DNA from: Segetibacter sp.
GTDB taxonomy: Bacteria; Bacteroidota; Bacteroidia; Chitinophagales; Chitinophagaceae
DNA: 6,068 bases
Reading direction: 5' to 3'
Assembly: GCA_030146445.1 (NCBI GenBank)
Contig: JASLBT010000183.1
Location: forward strand, 1-6,068
A program made the position numbers and the translations under genes. The notes beneath the pieces are model-generated. The model saw only the letters and a list, made by a program, of their open reading frames with translations, ran no database searches and was not told the origin of the DNA. Positions 5,931 through 6,068 of this stretch are shown here, one piece after another. Numbering within the stretch: position 1 is the stretch's first letter; the number at the start of each line of letters is the position of its first letter.

Positions 5931-6068
5931 TTATCGTTTTTTGAAAATCGGGACGGTACTGCAAGGCTCACCATACATAATGCTTTTTACATACGGCCTT
6001 AACTTACTTGTGATTTCAACATAGGCAGCTTCGGGAATGTTGATATCGCCACATCCTTTGATCACCAC
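5931..6068 (-). CDS. Unrecognised protein, C-terminal 45 residues
   Basis: An open frame runs in from the right edge on the minus strand and ends with TAA at 5931-5933. The 45 visible residues include IKGCGDINIPEAAYVEI, a helix-like segment KLRPYVKSIM, the stretch YGEPCSTVPIF and a basic end KKR. I do not recognise the family. Two cysteines (residues 6 and 36 of the visible part) are notable but not diagnostic. Reality of the frame is supported by its protein-like composition, by its strand (same as the YjbR gene) and by the exact abutment of its stop codon to the YjbR N-terminal coding sequence, which suggests a two-gene operon with this gene first. Confidence 0.6.
   Translation of the reverse strand: MVIKGCGDINIPEAAYVEITSKLRPYVKSIMYGEPCSTVPIFKKR

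Noticed and set aside
5938..5946. A run of six A on the minus strand just before the TAA, considered as a -1 frameshift site
   Set aside because: The heptamer is in the wrong phase for the X XXY YYZ rule, and the downstream YjbR sequence is in the same frame as the upstream gene, so no frameshift is needed.
5731..6024. A 97-codon plus-strand open frame at the right end
   Set aside because: It is antisense to the YjbR/MmcQ gene and the upstream fragment, both of which have convincing protein sequences on the minus strand.

Overview
The window looks like an ordinary chromosomal stretch of a Bacteroidota bacterium, plausibly a Chitinophagaceae-like lineage. The family-level guess is inference. 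It rests on a Bacteroidota-type promoter box (TAnnTTTG) upstream of manC, the lack of clear Shine-Dalgarno sequences, a secreted CarboxypepD_reg-like protein of a type common in that phylum, a FAS1 lipoprotein, and moderate GC content. There are no RNA genes, insertion sequences, CRISPR arrays or phage genes that I can support.

Layout. (1) Positions 2-1260, plus strand: the last 39 codons of a KdsD-type arabinose-5-phosphate isomerase (CBS-domain tail), then a complete single-domain mannose-1-phosphate guanylyltransferase. Together they suggest surface-polysaccharide sugar supply (Kdo and GDP-mannose). A good promoter candidate lies between them. (2) Positions 1382-2149, plus strand: a secreted protein with an N-terminal carboxypeptidase-regulatory-like beta domain and a conserved C-terminal region of unknown function, starting at TTG. 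(3) Positions 2150-2268: a convergent intergenic gap with overlapping, mutually exclusive inverted repeats, probably a termination region. (4) Positions 2269-2877, minus strand: a lipoprotein with one FAS1 (fasciclin) domain. (5) Positions 2878-3064: a divergent intergenic gap with a perfect 7-bp dyad. (6) Positions 3065-5531, plus strand: an M23 zinc endopeptidase with a beta-sandwich-like N-terminal region and two C-terminal SH3-like repeats, followed 28 nt later by a CorA-type magnesium transporter, probably as one operon. (7) Positions 5532-5597: a convergent gap with a heptamer-phased ATGTT repeat and a weak terminator hairpin. (8) Positions 5598-6068, minus strand: a YjbR/MmcQ-family small protein, directly preceded in the same frame by the C-terminus of an unrecognised protein.

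The most unusual point is the YjbR/MmcQ gene. Its family-typical N-terminus is intact in frame but has no usable start codon: AAG stands where ATG would be expected, immediately after the stop codon of the upstream gene. This is either a start-codon loss, a base error, non-standard initiation, or readthrough of the upstream stop. I found no convincing undescribed multi-gene system. The cell-envelope theme (polysaccharide precursors, secreted proteins, peptidoglycan hydrolase, ion transporter) is housekeeping in character. No gene-free stretch exceeds 300 bases.
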